A program made the position numbers and the translations under genes. The notes under the pieces are model-generated. The model ran no database searches and was not told the DNA's origin. It worked only from the letters and a program-made list of their open reading frames with translations. This document shows positions 1 to 9,134 of a stretch of DNA of 64,000 nucleotides, one piece after another. The stretch is from Rhizobium aethiopicum (lineage in GTDB: Bacteria > Pseudomonadota > Alphaproteobacteria > Rhizobiales > Rhizobiaceae): NCBI RefSeq assembly GCF_900094625.1, contig NZ_FMAJ01000005.1, forward strand, positions 62,001 through 126,000, read 5' to 3'. The stretch's first letter is position 1. Each line of letters begins with the position of its first letter.

Positions 1-210
1 TTGGGGCTGCCAAGAGTGTATCGAAACACTTGCCTCAATTGCTCCTGATAAAAGCAGAATCAGTGACTCTGTCATTCTGCGTTCCATGCAGTTGAAGGGA
101 CCGAAAAATGCCCAGGCGATTCCCTCGCACGGCATATCGATGTTTTATGGAACCAAAACTTCAATGGAAGGTCTCGGGAGCGATGACAATGTCAAAACTC
201 CGTCTAATGA

Positions 211-222
211 GAAAACGTTTAC
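211..222 (-). promoter_or_regulatory. LacI-type operator, copy 1
   Basis: GAAAACGTTTAC, the reverse complement of GTAAACGTTTTC. It is an imperfect dyad around the central CG typical of LacI-family sites. The same 12-mer recurs at 316, 12353 and 13546, and the last two flank a LacI gene. Confidence 0.6.
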
Positions 223-315
223 GTCGGAATTTCTAGTTCGGACAACAAATAATGGCAATTTGATTGCTATATACCCGCTCATGCTCATAAATGTGCCGGC
301 GAGGGCGCCAGTTTG

Positions 316-327
316 GTAAACGTTTTC
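316..327 (+). promoter_or_regulatory. LacI-type operator, copy 2
   Basis: GTAAACGTTTTC lies 61 bases before the HAD start and 105 bp centre to centre from copy 1. That is close to ten helical turns, a spacing compatible with DNA looping. Which LacI protein binds here is inferred from identity with the 12353 and 13546 sites. A dedicated regulator outside the window is possible. Confidence 0.6.
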
Positions 328-388
328 GCTTGCGCTTACTGTGATTGCAGCATAGGCATGCTCACACGGCTCTAATCACGTAGGCAAC

Positions 389-1180
389 ATGATCTCAACC
401 CTCTTTTCAGATGTTGATCGAACCCTTCTGACCACCGACTATGCTCTTCCCGAGCCAGTCGTGCGTGGTTTCGCCGACGCACGCAAACGCGGTATCCAAG
501 CCGTTCTCGCGACCGCGCGTTCACCGAACGGTGTTGCGCCGATCTGCCGTGCACTCGGCATCGATTATGCCATCTGCTTCAATGGCGGGTGGATCGGAAG
601 ACCGTTGGAGCAGGCTGCCATCTCGGAGGCAAAGATCGCGCGGAGGATTGCATTGTCAGTGATGGCGGAGACGCGTCGTCTTGGGATAGCAAGCATGTGG
701 TATCGGGATGATGCCATCTTTACGCTGGACAACTCGCCTCTCGTACGGCGGGAGGCCGAAATCACCGGCGAGAGCGTCTTTGAAGTGGTCGACCTCAATG
801 ATCTTCCCGGCCAGCCTTTCAAGATCATGTGCGCACGGCCCTTGCCTGAAGGGGGAGGCTTCGATGCCCTTCGGGCTCGTTTTTCGCCGTTATGCGAGAT
901 GACGGGCTCGAATTGGAGGCTTCTCGAAATTACTCCGACTGGCGTCTCGAAGGGCACAGCGGCGCGGCAAATTGCCGACCACCTGAAACTCGATCCGAGA
1001 TTCTGCGCTGCCGCGGGCGACGCCGAAAACGATCTCAGCCTGCTACGATGGGCCGGTACGCCTGTTACCGTGGCGAACGCAATTATCGAAATTAGGGACT
1101 TTGCTCATTTTATCGGCCCGCATGCAGACGAAGGTGGAATGGCCGTCGTGCTCGACTGGTTGATGGCGAGAATGCATTAA
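389..1180 (+). CDS. HAD-superfamily Cof-type sugar phosphatase
   Basis: This is a 263-residue cytosolic phosphatase of the Cof/type IIB HAD group, which usually dephosphorylates sugar phosphates. The nucleophile motif DVDRT is at residues 8-12, motif II (ATARS) at 41-45, the motif III lysine near 188, and the acidic motif GDAEND at 210-215. The length is normal for the group and all catalytic elements are present. The ATG follows a weak AGGCAA ribosome site. The next gene is a GH32 fructosidase, so a role in sucrose or fructan breakdown, for example on a sugar phosphate, is plausible but unproven. The two LacI-type operators upstream suggest carbon-source control. Confidence 0.8.
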   Translation: MISTLFSDVDRTLLTTDYALPEPVVRGFADARKRGIQAVLATARSPNGVAPICRALGIDYAICFNGGWIGRPLEQAAISEAKIARRIALSVMAETRRLGIASMWYRDDAIFTLDNSPLVRREAEITGESVFEVVDLNDLPGQPFKIMCARPLPEGGGFDALRARFSPLCEMTGSNWRLLEITPTGVSKGTAARQIADHLKLDPRFCAAAGDAENDLSLLRWAGTPVTVANAIIEIRDFAHFIGPHADEGGMAVVLDWLMARMH

Positions 1181-1381
1181 GCGGCTCGACTCCATTTTCC
1201 GGCCGATGCTGTGGCTTCGCCACCGGTCGTCCGGATGATGAGCGCTTATTCGAAGTGCCGGCGCCGGGCTTGCAATTCCGAAGTCAGGCGACTGCCTTGC
1301 TGGCCCTCTCCGTCATCTGCTTTCCTCGTCGCCAATCAGCAATTCATCGCTGGATGACGGCTCCAATGTAAACGGATAAAT

Positions 1382-2731
1382 ATGTCAACGTCGCTCACCG
1401 AGAAATTTCGTCCAAAACTGCACCTGACGGCCAAGTACGGATGGATCAACGATCCGAACGGCTTAATTAAAGTCGATGGTATCTACCACGTCTTCTACCA
1501 GCATGATCCGAACAGCATCCATCACGGGCCGATGCATTGGGGCCATTCCAGTTCGCGCGACCTGGTAAACTGGGAGCAACATGAGGTGGCGCTCTTTCCT
1601 GACGGGAACGGGACATGTTTCTCCGGCTGCGCGGTTGAAACAGACGACGGCAAGATCAAGCTGATCTATACATCACACAGGTTGGATGAAGCCGGAAAGG
1701 ATTTTCAGCAGCAATGCCTCGTTCATGCCGACCGCGCGCTTTCGAAATTCGAGAAGGAACCAAGCAACCCGATCATAAAGAATTCAGGCCTGGGATGCTT
1801 CCGCGACCCGAAGGTCTTCTGGCACGCAGAAGGCGGCCGCTGGATCATGGCACTCGCCCATGGGGAAACGATCGGACAGTCGATCGGCTTCCACTCGTCA
1901 GAGGACCTGATTAACTGGACCTTCGAGAGCGAATTCGGCAACGAAGACGGCCGTCACGGGAGTGGCCCGTGGGAGTGCCCCGACCTGTTGCCGATGGTTG
2001 CACCAGATGGCAGCAAGCATTGGGTGTTGGTGGCCGGCATTGGCGATGAGGCTTATGCCCCGGGGTCCGGCACGATGTATTTCATCGGCAAGTTCGACGG
2101 GAAAACCTTCACGAATTCAAACCCTCGAGAGACAGAGCTATGGCTCGATTACGGCCGCGACTATTATGCGGCTCAGAGCTTTTTCGGCGCCCACAAGGAT
2201 GCGCCGCTTGCGCTCGCCTGGTCGAACAACTGGAAATATTCCCAGCAGACACCGGCGGAGGAATTCAGCGGGCTGATGTCGCTGCCCCGCCACCTCCGCT
2301 TGGTGGAAACACCGGACGGCCTGCGTCTCAGCTCCCTCGTGCCGGAATCCGTATCGAGTGCGTTTTCGACGATCGACCTGTCTTCCGGGCAAGCGCAGCC
2401 GGCTTCCGGAACCTATCGTCTCGAAGAGACGATTTCTCTTGCGCCAGGCTCACAGGTGACACTGAGCTTGTTCGGGGCCGATCGTCCCCAGTTTACATTT
2501 GTTCGCGACAAGAATGGGCGCACGCGCATCCGCCAGGTTCGCGACGCCTATGGCGACATGAACGAGTTCGCGCATGATTATGATATCGACGCCGGTAATC
2601 TCGGGGCGTTTACACTTGAGGTGTTCGTCGATAATGGCCTCGTCGAGCTTAACCTCGACAAGCTTATCTGGACGACAAACGTCTATTATCCCGATACGCC
2701 GGCGGGCGCGGTCACTCTTACTGAAATTTAA
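1382..2731 (+). CDS. Glycoside hydrolase family 32 fructosidase
   Basis: This is a 449-residue beta-fructosidase of family GH32 (invertase, levanase or sucrose-6-phosphate hydrolase group), hydrolysing fructosyl linkages. The three catalytic blocks are intact: WINDPNG at 21-27 with nucleophile Asp24, FRDPK at 140-144 (transition-state Asp), and WECPDL at 197-202 with acid/base Glu198. The N-terminal five-bladed propeller is followed by a C-terminal beta-sandwich from about residue 310. There is no signal peptide, so it acts in the cytosol on imported sucrose or short fructans. No strong ribosome site precedes the ATG. A half-copy of the LacI-type operator (GTAAACG) lies at 1368-1374. The HAD gene 200 bp upstream may be co-transcribed. 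Confidence 0.9.
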   Translation: MSTSLTEKFRPKLHLTAKYGWINDPNGLIKVDGIYHVFYQHDPNSIHHGPMHWGHSSSRDLVNWEQHEVALFPDGNGTCFSGCAVETDDGKIKLIYTSHRLDEAGKDFQQQCLVHADRALSKFEKEPSNPIIKNSGLGCFRDPKVFWHAEGGRWIMALAHGETIGQSIGFHSSEDLINWTFESEFGNEDGRHGSGPWECPDLLPMVAPDGSKHWVLVAGIGDEAYAPGSGTMYFIGKFDGKTFTNSNPRETELWLDYGRDYYAAQSFFGAHKDAPLALAWSNNWKYSQQTPAEEFSGLMSLPRHLRLVETPDGLRLSSLVPESVSSAFSTIDLSSGQAQPASGTYRLEETISLAPGSQVTLSLFGADRPQFTFVRDKNGRTRIRQVRDAYGDMNEFAHDYDIDAGNLGAFTLEVFVDNGLVELNLDKLIWTTNVYYPDTPAGAVTLTEI

Positions 2732-3065
2732 GACCGACTGGGAGCCGTCCGGCTTCGATTTAAAGATCGCAGGATTATTCGGCTTCGTCGACGCGATTTC
2801 GAAACTTATCCGACGATAGAGAACGGGACCTCTACCGTTCAGGTCGAGCCTTCCTGATGCGGCAAGTCGACGATGCTGAGCATGATTGCGGCATTGGGGG
2901 ACGCAATTTCAGGCCAGATCGTGAACGCCTTCGACACGATCGAATAAGTTGCGGCATGGCGTTCCGCATCGGTTGTCGAGCTGGCGATGAATGAGCTTGG
3001 TTATCCATCGCACTGAGATCCGACGGCAAGCCAGCAGCTCGCCGCTCAGCGCTTGTTACGGCACG
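2732..3065. other. Gene-free stretch after the GH32 gene
   Basis: Only short, low-quality frames occur here on both strands and none resembles a known family. I see no repeat or operator. The stretch ends at the DUF1127 terminator. Confidence 0.4.
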
Positions 3066-3092
3066 AAAAACTCCGCCGAGGCGGAGTTTTTT
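3066..3092 (-). terminator. Rho-independent terminator of the DUF1127 gene
   Basis: The stem CTCCGC/GCGGAG (3071-3076 with 3081-3086) has a CGAG loop and is flanked by five As and six Ts, so it can work on both strands. It lies 20 bp past the stop of the minus-strand DUF1127 gene. Confidence 0.8.
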
Positions 3093-3111
3093 AGAAATCA
3101 GTGGCTCGAGA

Positions 3112-3249
3112 TCAGCGGCCCTGCACTGCGCTGCGGATATCTTCCCGCCGCAGGCCCACATCTGCCAGCGCATGGTCGTCAAGGACGCTCAGCTCGCGGA
3201 TAGCGCGGCGCTTGGCTGCATAGTTTTTTACGCGTTCACGAATATTCAT
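3112..3249 (-). CDS. DUF1127 (YjiS-like) small protein
   Basis: This is a 45-residue basic protein matching the DUF1127 family, common in alpha-proteobacteria: an arginine-rich N-terminal helix followed by the family signature (LSVLDDHALADVGLRREDI, residues 20-38). The frame is open further upstream, but the ATG at 3249 is preferred because GGAG sits nine bases before it. The gene stands alone with its own terminator. Members in Agrobacterium have been linked to RNA handling and to phosphate and carbon metabolism; nothing here says which role applies. Confidence 0.85.
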   Translation of the reverse strand: MNIRERVKNYAAKRRAIRELSVLDDHALADVGLRREDIRSAVQGR

Positions 3250-3656
3250 GCTGATCATCTCCGTATGGTGTTGATGAACATATAGGCATTTTTCTGCCCA
3301 TTTTGAACGCATTGCTCTGCATTAGAGGCATGCGTTCGGCGCAGGCCACGCTTGATTGATGGTGACCTCTTCGCCGCACGTGACGCTCAACCCAGCTGCA
3401 ATAATTCACCAGCAGCTGCGTCATTGTTGGTGCATGCCTAGTCGAGCTAGAGGTGGCTGGCGCGTCCCGAATGACGCCGCGCAACAACCGAACACATTTC
3501 GCTATTTTACATTCGTCTCTATGGTGGGTGAAAGAGAGGCGTCGTGTCGCTCGACGGATGTGCACGAGGCATTCGCTAAAGACTCCTGTGCACCGGCCTT
3601 CATGCGCCCGCTCATTCGTACGCTCGATGCAAGTTTGAAACTTGAGAGGAAATAAG
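3250..3656. other. Gene-free stretch between the DUF1127 and VOC genes
   Basis: No frame here resembles a protein. It should hold the minus-strand DUF1127 promoter and the plus-strand promoter of the VOC gene. I could not identify clear -35/-10 elements or operators. Confidence 0.4.
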
Positions 3657-4040
3657 TTGCATATTGCTCATGCTGCCCTTTGGACTCCCGATCTCGATCG
3701 ACAGGTCGCATTTTGGGAGAGATATTTCGGTGCTGAGATCGGCGGGGCCTACCATAGCAAGCGTCGGGAAGGCTTTGTTTCCAGATTCATCAGGTTTGCA
3801 GGCAATGGGGCCGAGCTCGAGCTTATGACCGGGCCCTGGATCGAAGCCGACCAGGACCGGGAAGCGTGCGGATGGGATCACATCGCCGTCTCTCTCGGAA
3901 GTGAGGGGGCGGTTGATGAAATGGCCGAAAGGTGCAGAGCCGACGGGATTCTGATTTCAGGTCCACGAATGACGGGCGACGGCTATTATGAAGCTGTCAT
4001 CGCCACGCCCGACGGCTCGCGCGTCGAGATAACCGCATAA
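3657..4040 (+). CDS. VOC-family (glyoxalase/bleomycin-resistance fold) protein
   Basis: This is a 127-residue vicinal-oxygen-chelate protein with the paired beta-alpha-beta-beta-beta modules of the glyoxalase fold. Candidate metal ligands are His2 or His5 in the first strand, the Glu in ELELM of the first module, the His of WDHIAV, and the Glu of VEITA at the C terminus. The frame opens at a TTG at 3642, but the TTG at 3657 is favoured because GAGAGGA ends six bases before it. The gene appears monocistronic. The substrate cannot be read from sequence. Confidence 0.75.
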   Translation: MHIAHAALWTPDLDRQVAFWERYFGAEIGGAYHSKRREGFVSRFIRFAGNGAELELMTGPWIEADQDREACGWDHIAVSLGSEGAVDEMAERCRADGILISGPRMTGDGYYEAVIATPDGSRVEITA

Positions 4041-4297
4041 AGCCACAAATCCGGTATGCGAACGCGTCCCACGCAGGGCATCGCGGTCGTTCTCCATTGA
4101 TCAACTGCGGCCACTGCCGATTCCGAAGGAAGTGAGATCCTCCAAGGATGCCTTCGCGACGGCGCGCCAGCCGGCAGCGCCGCCAACGTGAGTACCAAAG
4201 CCGGGCATCAGGGTCCCTCCCCTTTCGGGGTCGGTCGCGATGCTTCGTCAAGTTCGCAGGCGACCGTTTGCTGGCACGATGGTAAGATGGCGATGGT

Positions 4298-4960
4298 TTA
4301 CTCTAACGGCACAAGCGACCGGAATTCTGTAAGATCGCGGCAGCGCACAGTCCCTGGTGGGAAGAAATCAGGCGCATCCGGAGCGACCACAGCCAGGAAG
4401 GGAATGCCGAGTTCGACGGCAGCGTCAAACTCGGTTCGGGAGTCGCCGACCGCCAGCACCTCTGCGGGAGCGCATCCCTCTCCTTCGAGGATCCTGCGGA
4501 ATTCGTCGATCTTGGTCTTTGGCGAACCGGCGACCGATGCGAAACATCGGACGAGGCTGCGATGCTCAAGCACACGCTTAAGATCGAGGTCCGGCATGCC
4601 CGAAACAAGGTGAAGAGGCACACGACCGTTCAGGCGTTCAAGAAGCTCTTCTGCGCCCTTGACGAATGGCGCCTCGATCATCGCGTTGTCGATGATCGAG
4701 GCGAAGCGTTCGCAGAGATCGTCGATCCGCTTTGGATCCACACTCCTGCCGAAAACATGTTGTTCAAAATATTCGAATTTCTGCCGTCGGCCTATACCAC
4801 CGTTTCGCTCCTGATAGTCGATGACACACTTGATCTTGCGCTCGTCCTCGCCTTCGTAGCACGAGGCAAATGCCAGGGTTTTCGCGCGTGCCGAATCTAG
4901 GATGACGCCGTCGAAATCGAATATGATCGCTGCGGGTTGCCTGTCGATTGCCTTGCGCAA
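4298..4960 (-). CDS. HAD-superfamily hydrolase, phosphoglycolate phosphatase-like
   Basis: This is a 220-residue type IA HAD hydrolase. Motif I is DFDGVILDS with Asp15 and Asp17, motif II is the Ser120 region (LHLVSG), the motif III lysine is near 148-150, and motif IV is GDSRTEFDAA from 172. A TTG start is used with GAGG about seven bases upstream. It begins only about 20 bases after the aspartase-family gene stops, so it is probably the last gene of the ABC/ALDH/aspartase operon. It likely dephosphorylates a small organic phosphate made in that pathway; the substrate is unknown. Confidence 0.75.
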   Translation of the reverse strand: MRKAIDRQPAAIIFDFDGVILDSARAKTLAFASCYEGEDERKIKCVIDYQERNGGIGRRQKFEYFEQHVFGRSVDPKRIDDLCERFASIIDNAMIEAPFVKGAEELLERLNGRVPLHLVSGMPDLDLKRVLEHRSLVRCFASVAGSPKTKIDEFRRILEGEGCAPAEVLAVGDSRTEFDAAVELGIPFLAVVAPDAPDFFPPGTVRCRDLTEFRSLVPLE

Positions 4961-4979
4961 TATCAGCCTCGCTTCACGG

Positions 4980-6428
4980 TTACTTTGCTTTCGGCTTAAG
5001 CCGCAACCTTGAGGGGCGTGTCAGTGCCTTCGGGTCCAGTATCTGGTCAATCAATTCTGGCGACAGTGTATGGTCGGCTTCCAGAACTTCGCGCATGGTC
5101 CGGCCCGTCGCCAGGATCTCCTTGGCAAGTGCCGCCGCACGCTCATAGCCGATCAGTGACGTCAGGGCCGTCGCAAGCGCGGTGCCCGCCTCGAGGTTCT
5201 GACGGCACCGCTCCTCATTGGCAACGATGCCGCGTACGCATTTCTCATCGAGCGTTCGCAGAGCATTCGTCATCAGCGTCATTGACTGCAAGAGATTAAA
5301 GACAATGACAGGCTCGAACGCGTTGAGCTGCAACTGGCCGGCCTCAGCCGCCAGGGTGACGACCAGATCCGCGCCGATGACTTGAAAGGCAACCTGATTG
5401 ACGACTTCGGGAATGACTGGATTGACCTTCCCCGGCATGATCGATGAGCCGGGCTGCATCGGCGGGAGGCTGATCTCCCCCATGCCACCGCGGGGGCCGC
5501 TCGAGAGCAGCCGAAGATCGTTTGAGATTTTTGAGACCTTGACAGCTGTTCTCTTCAAGGTGCCAGAGAAGAGAACGAAGGCGCCGGTATCCCAGCAGGC
5601 CTCGACGAAATCACTTGCAGGTTTGAGCGGCACGTCGGCAATCTTGGCGAGTTCGGCGATTGCAAGAGTGGCGTAGCGGGGATCGGCGGTGATACCGGTG
5701 CCGATTGCAGTGCCACCGAGATTGACCTCCTGAAGCAGGGCAGCAGCATCTTCAAGCCTCTGTATATCCTCGCGTAGCGTCACAGCGAAGGCCATGAACT
5801 CCTGCCCGAGGGTCATCGGAACGGCGTCCTGCAGCTGAGTGCGACCGAGCTTAACGACCTCACCGAACTCATGCGCCTTGGCCTCGAAAGCATCGGCAAG
5901 AGCCGAGATCGACGATGAGAGCTGCTTGTAGCTTAGGAGAACGGCGAGCCTTATAGCTGTCGGATAGACATCGTTGGTCGACTGCGAAAGATTAACGTCA
6001 TTATTAGGATGAACGACGTCGAAGCGACCGCGCGGCAGGCCAAGATGCTCGAGCGCCCTATTGGCGATGACTTCGTTCATGTTCATGTTCGTGGACGTTC
6101 CCGCACCACCTTGAAAGACGTCGAGGTTGAACTGATCCATCAGAAGGCCGGCAGCGATATCGTCGCAGGCAAGTGCGATGGCATTACGCTTGTCCTCCGG
6201 CAGGTCGCCAAGCTCGCAGTTTGCAACGGCAGCAGCCTTTTTTACGAAGGCGAGTGCCTTGATGAACAGCGGGTAGTGTCCGATCGGGATCCCGGAAATC
6301 TGGAAGTTGCTCATCGCGCGGGCCGTCTGCGCTCCGAAATAAGCGGCCGCCGGCACGTCGACGGAACCGAGCGAATCGTATTCGCTTCGCGTCTCGGCCG
6401 AGGTTGGAACAAGTGAACTTTCTTCCAT
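4980..6428 (-). CDS. aspA: Aspartate ammonia-lyase (aspartase/fumarase superfamily)
   Basis: This is a 482-residue cytosolic lyase of the class II fumarase/aspartase superfamily, expected to convert L-aspartate to fumarate and ammonia. The superfamily signature is intact (GSSIMPGKVNP), as are the SSNDV-type block (here SQSTNDVYPT) and the GTGI/GTAIGTG substrate loop. A longer frame exists, but the ATG at 6428 is preferred because GGAGATATT precedes it closely. It lies downstream of an aldehyde dehydrogenase and an ABC importer, and a separate aspartate dehydrogenase is in the divergent operon, so the locus appears to pass through aspartate or an aspartate-like C-N compound. Superfamily members also cleave N-substituted aspartates, so the true substrate may be such a compound. 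Confidence 0.85.
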   Translation of the reverse strand: MEESSLVPTSAETRSEYDSLGSVDVPAAAYFGAQTARAMSNFQISGIPIGHYPLFIKALAFVKKAAAVANCELGDLPEDKRNAIALACDDIAAGLLMDQFNLDVFQGGAGTSTNMNMNEVIANRALEHLGLPRGRFDVVHPNNDVNLSQSTNDVYPTAIRLAVLLSYKQLSSSISALADAFEAKAHEFGEVVKLGRTQLQDAVPMTLGQEFMAFAVTLREDIQRLEDAAALLQEVNLGGTAIGTGITADPRYATLAIAELAKIADVPLKPASDFVEACWDTGAFVLFSGTLKRTAVKVSKISNDLRLLSSGPRGGMGEISLPPMQPGSSIMPGKVNPVIPEVVNQVAFQVIGADLVVTLAAEAGQLQLNAFEPVIVFNLLQSMTLMTNALRTLDEKCVRGIVANEERCRQNLEAGTALATALTSLIGYERAAALAKEILATGRTMREVLEADHTLSPELIDQILDPKALTRPSRLRLKPKAK

Positions 6429-6521
6429 GCAATATCTCCGATGCCTGATCACAAAGGCTGGTGACGAGGAACCGTCCGTCACCAGCTACAACCGCCTGGG
6501 AGGTGCAACGCTTCAAGGCGA

Positions 6522-8009
6522 TTAGTTCACCGTGTGCGGCAGGGTGTGTGGCCTCTTGCCGAGCTTGATAAAGATCGATTTCACCTCGGTGAACTCAAGA
6601 AGACCGTCCATGCCGTTCTCGCGCCCAATGCCGCTCTCCTTATAGCCGCCGAACGGCATCTGCACGACGGTCTCCAGGAAAGTGTTGACCGAGACCGTGC
6701 CGCTCTTGAGTTCGCGTGAAACCTGAATTGCTTTGTCTATGTCCTTGGTCCAGAGGCCATTGCCGAGACCATAATTGGTGTCGTTAGCAAGCTCGATCGC
6801 CTCGGCAACCGTCCTGAACGTGGTGACGGCAAGAACCGGTCCGAAGATTTCCTCGCGGAAGATTGTCATGTTCGGCGTGACGTTCGAAAAGATCGTCGGA
6901 CCAACGTAGAAGCCCTTTCCGAACTCGCTGTCGGTGAGGCGCTTGCCTCCGATTTCTAGCTTGGCACCTTCCTTTAGACCGGACTGGATATAGGATAGAA
7001 CTTTCTCCATGTGCTGTTCATGGATCAAGGCGCCGAGGTCCGCTTCGGGGTCTTCCGGCAGACCGATACGGATCTTCTTCGACCGTTCGACGAGCTTTGC
7101 GACGAATTCGTTGGCGATCGACTCCTCGATCAATAGGCGGGTCCCCTGAACGCATTCCTCACCCTGGTTGAGGATGTAGCCCAGGAGCACGCCGTCCAGG
7201 GCAGCATCGATGTCGGCGTCGGCGAAGACGACGTTGGCTGCCTTTCCGCCAAGTTCGAGACCAACACGTTTCATTTGTTCGGCTGCGCGGGCGGCAATGT
7301 GCTTGCCGACCGCCGTTGATCCAGTGAATGAGATCATGTCAACGCCGTGATGACCAGTCAGCGCCTCACCAACGGCCTTGCCCGAGCCGGTCACGACATT
7401 GATGACGCCGTCCGGAATCCCCGCTTCCTTGGCAAGGGCAGCGATCTCAAGCGTGGTGCTGGAGGTCAGCTCGGACGGCTTGATCACCACCGTGCATCCC
7501 GCCGCGAGCGCGAACGGCAACTTCTGGAACAACGTCACAAGCGGGAAGTTCCAAGGGGTGATCATACCGATGACGCCTCGCGGCTCACGTACCACCATTC
7601 CGAGATTGGCATCGCCGGCATTGTTGACGAGATCGCTCGGGATCTGCCAGGCAAGCGCGGCTGCATAGCGGGCAAGCTCGATCGACCATTCCGTTTCGCC
7701 CTTGCCGAAACGGATCGGCTTGCCGACTTCTTCGGCTTCCATCTTCGCGAGTTTGTCGATATCGCGAACAAGCAGCTCGATCCAGCGACCGATGGCCTTG
7801 GCGCGTTCGCCGCCCGGCAGGGCAGACCAGATCGAGCGATCGTCGAAGGCTCTTCTGGCGGCCTTTACGGCAAGGTCGACTTCTTCCTCGCCACTGTCTG
7901 CGAAGCGGGCGAGAAGCACGCCATTAGCGGGAGAGGTCCTCTCGACCATGGCTGAGGCCTTCAGCCAGGCACCGTTGATCCAGTTCCCATACTCGCGGAC
8001 GTTCATCAT
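6522..8009 (-). CDS. NAD(P)-dependent aldehyde dehydrogenase
   Basis: This 495-residue ALDH-superfamily enzyme oxidises an aldehyde to an acid. Catalytic residues are present: Asn154 in PWNFP, Lys177 in VIKPSE, general base Glu252 in LELGGK and nucleophile Cys286 in GEECVQG. Cys286 follows GEE rather than the more usual GQ, a variation also seen in betaine- and amino-aldehyde-type enzymes. The ATGATG start follows GGGAAAGACG. It lies between the importer ATPase and the aspartase-family lyase, separated from the ATPase by 28 bp, so it should act on an aldehyde formed from the imported compound. Confidence 0.88.
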   Translation of the reverse strand: MMNVREYGNWINGAWLKASAMVERTSPANGVLLARFADSGEEEVDLAVKAARRAFDDRSIWSALPGGERAKAIGRWIELLVRDIDKLAKMEAEEVGKPIRFGKGETEWSIELARYAAALAWQIPSDLVNNAGDANLGMVVREPRGVIGMITPWNFPLVTLFQKLPFALAAGCTVVIKPSELTSSTTLEIAALAKEAGIPDGVINVVTGSGKAVGEALTGHHGVDMISFTGSTAVGKHIAARAAEQMKRVGLELGGKAANVVFADADIDAALDGVLLGYILNQGEECVQGTRLLIEESIANEFVAKLVERSKKIRIGLPEDPEADLGALIHEQHMEKVLSYIQSGLKEGAKLEIGGKRLTDSEFGKGFYVGPTIFSNVTPNMTIFREEIFGPVLAVTTFRTVAEAIELANDTNYGLGNGLWTKDIDKAIQVSRELKSGTVSVNTFLETVVQMPFGGYKESGIGRENGMDGLLEFTEVKSIFIKLGKRPHTLPHTVN

Positions 8010-8037
8010 CGTCTTTCCCTTTAGTTCCGAATTTCGA

Positions 8038-9123
8038 TTACTGGCGGACTACTACGTCATCATTGGCAACGACACGCAGCAGTTCGGAAGGGGCAACGAC
8101 ACCGATCGTGTCGCCGGCCCGGACCTCAGTGCGATCGGTGACAATCACGAATTTGACGTCACCAACGCTCACATAGATGTTGGTCGTCTGACCGAGCGGC
8201 TCCACAAGCTCCACGAGTGCATCGGTCGAACCTGCCTTGCCGGCGGTCGTGACCGCGAGATGTTCCGGGCGGATCCCGAGCAGAAGGCCACCCTTGGAAT
8301 CAACGACATTGGACGCGAAGGACCGTTCCTGCTCCGACAGGGAGTGGGCAAAGCCGGGGATGACGCAGGTCACCGCCGAGCCGGATTTGAGCTGCGCCGG
8401 AAAGAGGTTCATCGGCGGCGAGCCAATGAATTCGGCAACGAAGCGGGTCTTCGGACGGTCATAGACTTCGAGCGGAGAGGCAACTTGTACCATGTTTCCC
8501 TTGCTCATGACGGCGATCCGGTCGGCCATCGCCATTGCTTCGATCTGGTCATGGGTAACATAGATCGTTGTGATGCCAAGATTGGTCACGAGCTTCTTGA
8601 TTTCCGTCCGCATGACGGCGCGCAGCTTGGCGTCTAGGTTCGAAAGGGGCTCGTCCATCAGGAAGACCTTCGGGTTGCGCACCAGAGCACGGGCGAGCGA
8701 GACACGCTGACGTTGGCCACCCGACAATTGCGATGGCTTGCGCTGAAGATATTCGTGCAGTCCAAGCTTCTCCGCGGTTTCCTCTACCTTGCGGCGGCGG
8801 CTCGTCTCGTCGAGCTTGCGGATCTTCAGCGGAAATTCGATATTCTTGAACACCGTCATGTTCGGGTAGAGACCGTAGTCCTGGAATGCCATCGCGATAT
8901 CGCGGTGGCGCGGCTCGGCATAGGTCATGTCCGCGCCGTTGATGCTGATGCGTCCTGACGTCGGCAGTTCAAGGCCCGCGACCATACGCAGCGTCGTCGT
9001 CTTGCCGCAGCCCGACGGGCCGAGCATGCAGAAGAATTCGCCGTCTTTGATGTCGACGGACACGCCGTTGACGACCCGCAGCGGACCGAATTGCTTGGTG
9101 ACGGTATCGATATGAATAGCCAT
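8038..9123 (-). CDS. CUT1-type sugar ABC transporter ATP-binding protein
   Basis: This 361-residue ATPase energises the two adjacent permeases. The Walker A motif GPSGCGKT is at 35-42, the ABC signature LSGGQ at 133-137 and Walker B FLMDEP at 154-159. A MalK/UgpC-type C-terminal regulatory domain with an OB fold follows residue 240. Such ATPases normally serve CUT1 importers for oligosaccharides, polyols or glycerol-3-phosphate. The gene follows the second permease by 11 bases. Confidence 0.93.
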   Translation of the reverse strand: MAIHIDTVTKQFGPLRVVNGVSVDIKDGEFFCMLGPSGCGKTTTLRMVAGLELPTSGRISINGADMTYAEPRHRDIAMAFQDYGLYPNMTVFKNIEFPLKIRKLDETSRRRKVEETAEKLGLHEYLQRKPSQLSGGQRQRVSLARALVRNPKVFLMDEPLSNLDAKLRAVMRTEIKKLVTNLGITTIYVTHDQIEAMAMADRIAVMSKGNMVQVASPLEVYDRPKTRFVAEFIGSPPMNLFPAQLKSGSAVTCVIPGFAHSLSEQERSFASNVVDSKGGLLLGIRPEHLAVTTAGKAGSTDALVELVEPLGQTTNIYVSVGDVKFVIVTDRTEVRAGDTIGVVAPSELLRVVANDDVVVRQ

Positions 9124-9134
9124 GATTGGGCTCC

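Larger units (their letters stand above)
1..388. other. Intergenic region upstream of the HAD gene
   Basis: No convincing gene is visible. A plus-strand frame is open from base 2 to 319, but its composition is not protein-like and I recognise nothing in the translation. The stretch is more AT-rich than the flanking genes and holds two copies of a LacI-type operator about ten helical turns apart. It is best read as a control region for the genes at 389 and 1382, or for an unseen divergent gene to the left. Confidence 0.5.

Noticed and set aside
2..319. Open plus-strand frame at the left edge, possibly the end of an upstream gene
   Set aside because: The translation lacks any recognisable motif, the DNA is AT-rich and carries two operators, and the frame ends in poor codon context.
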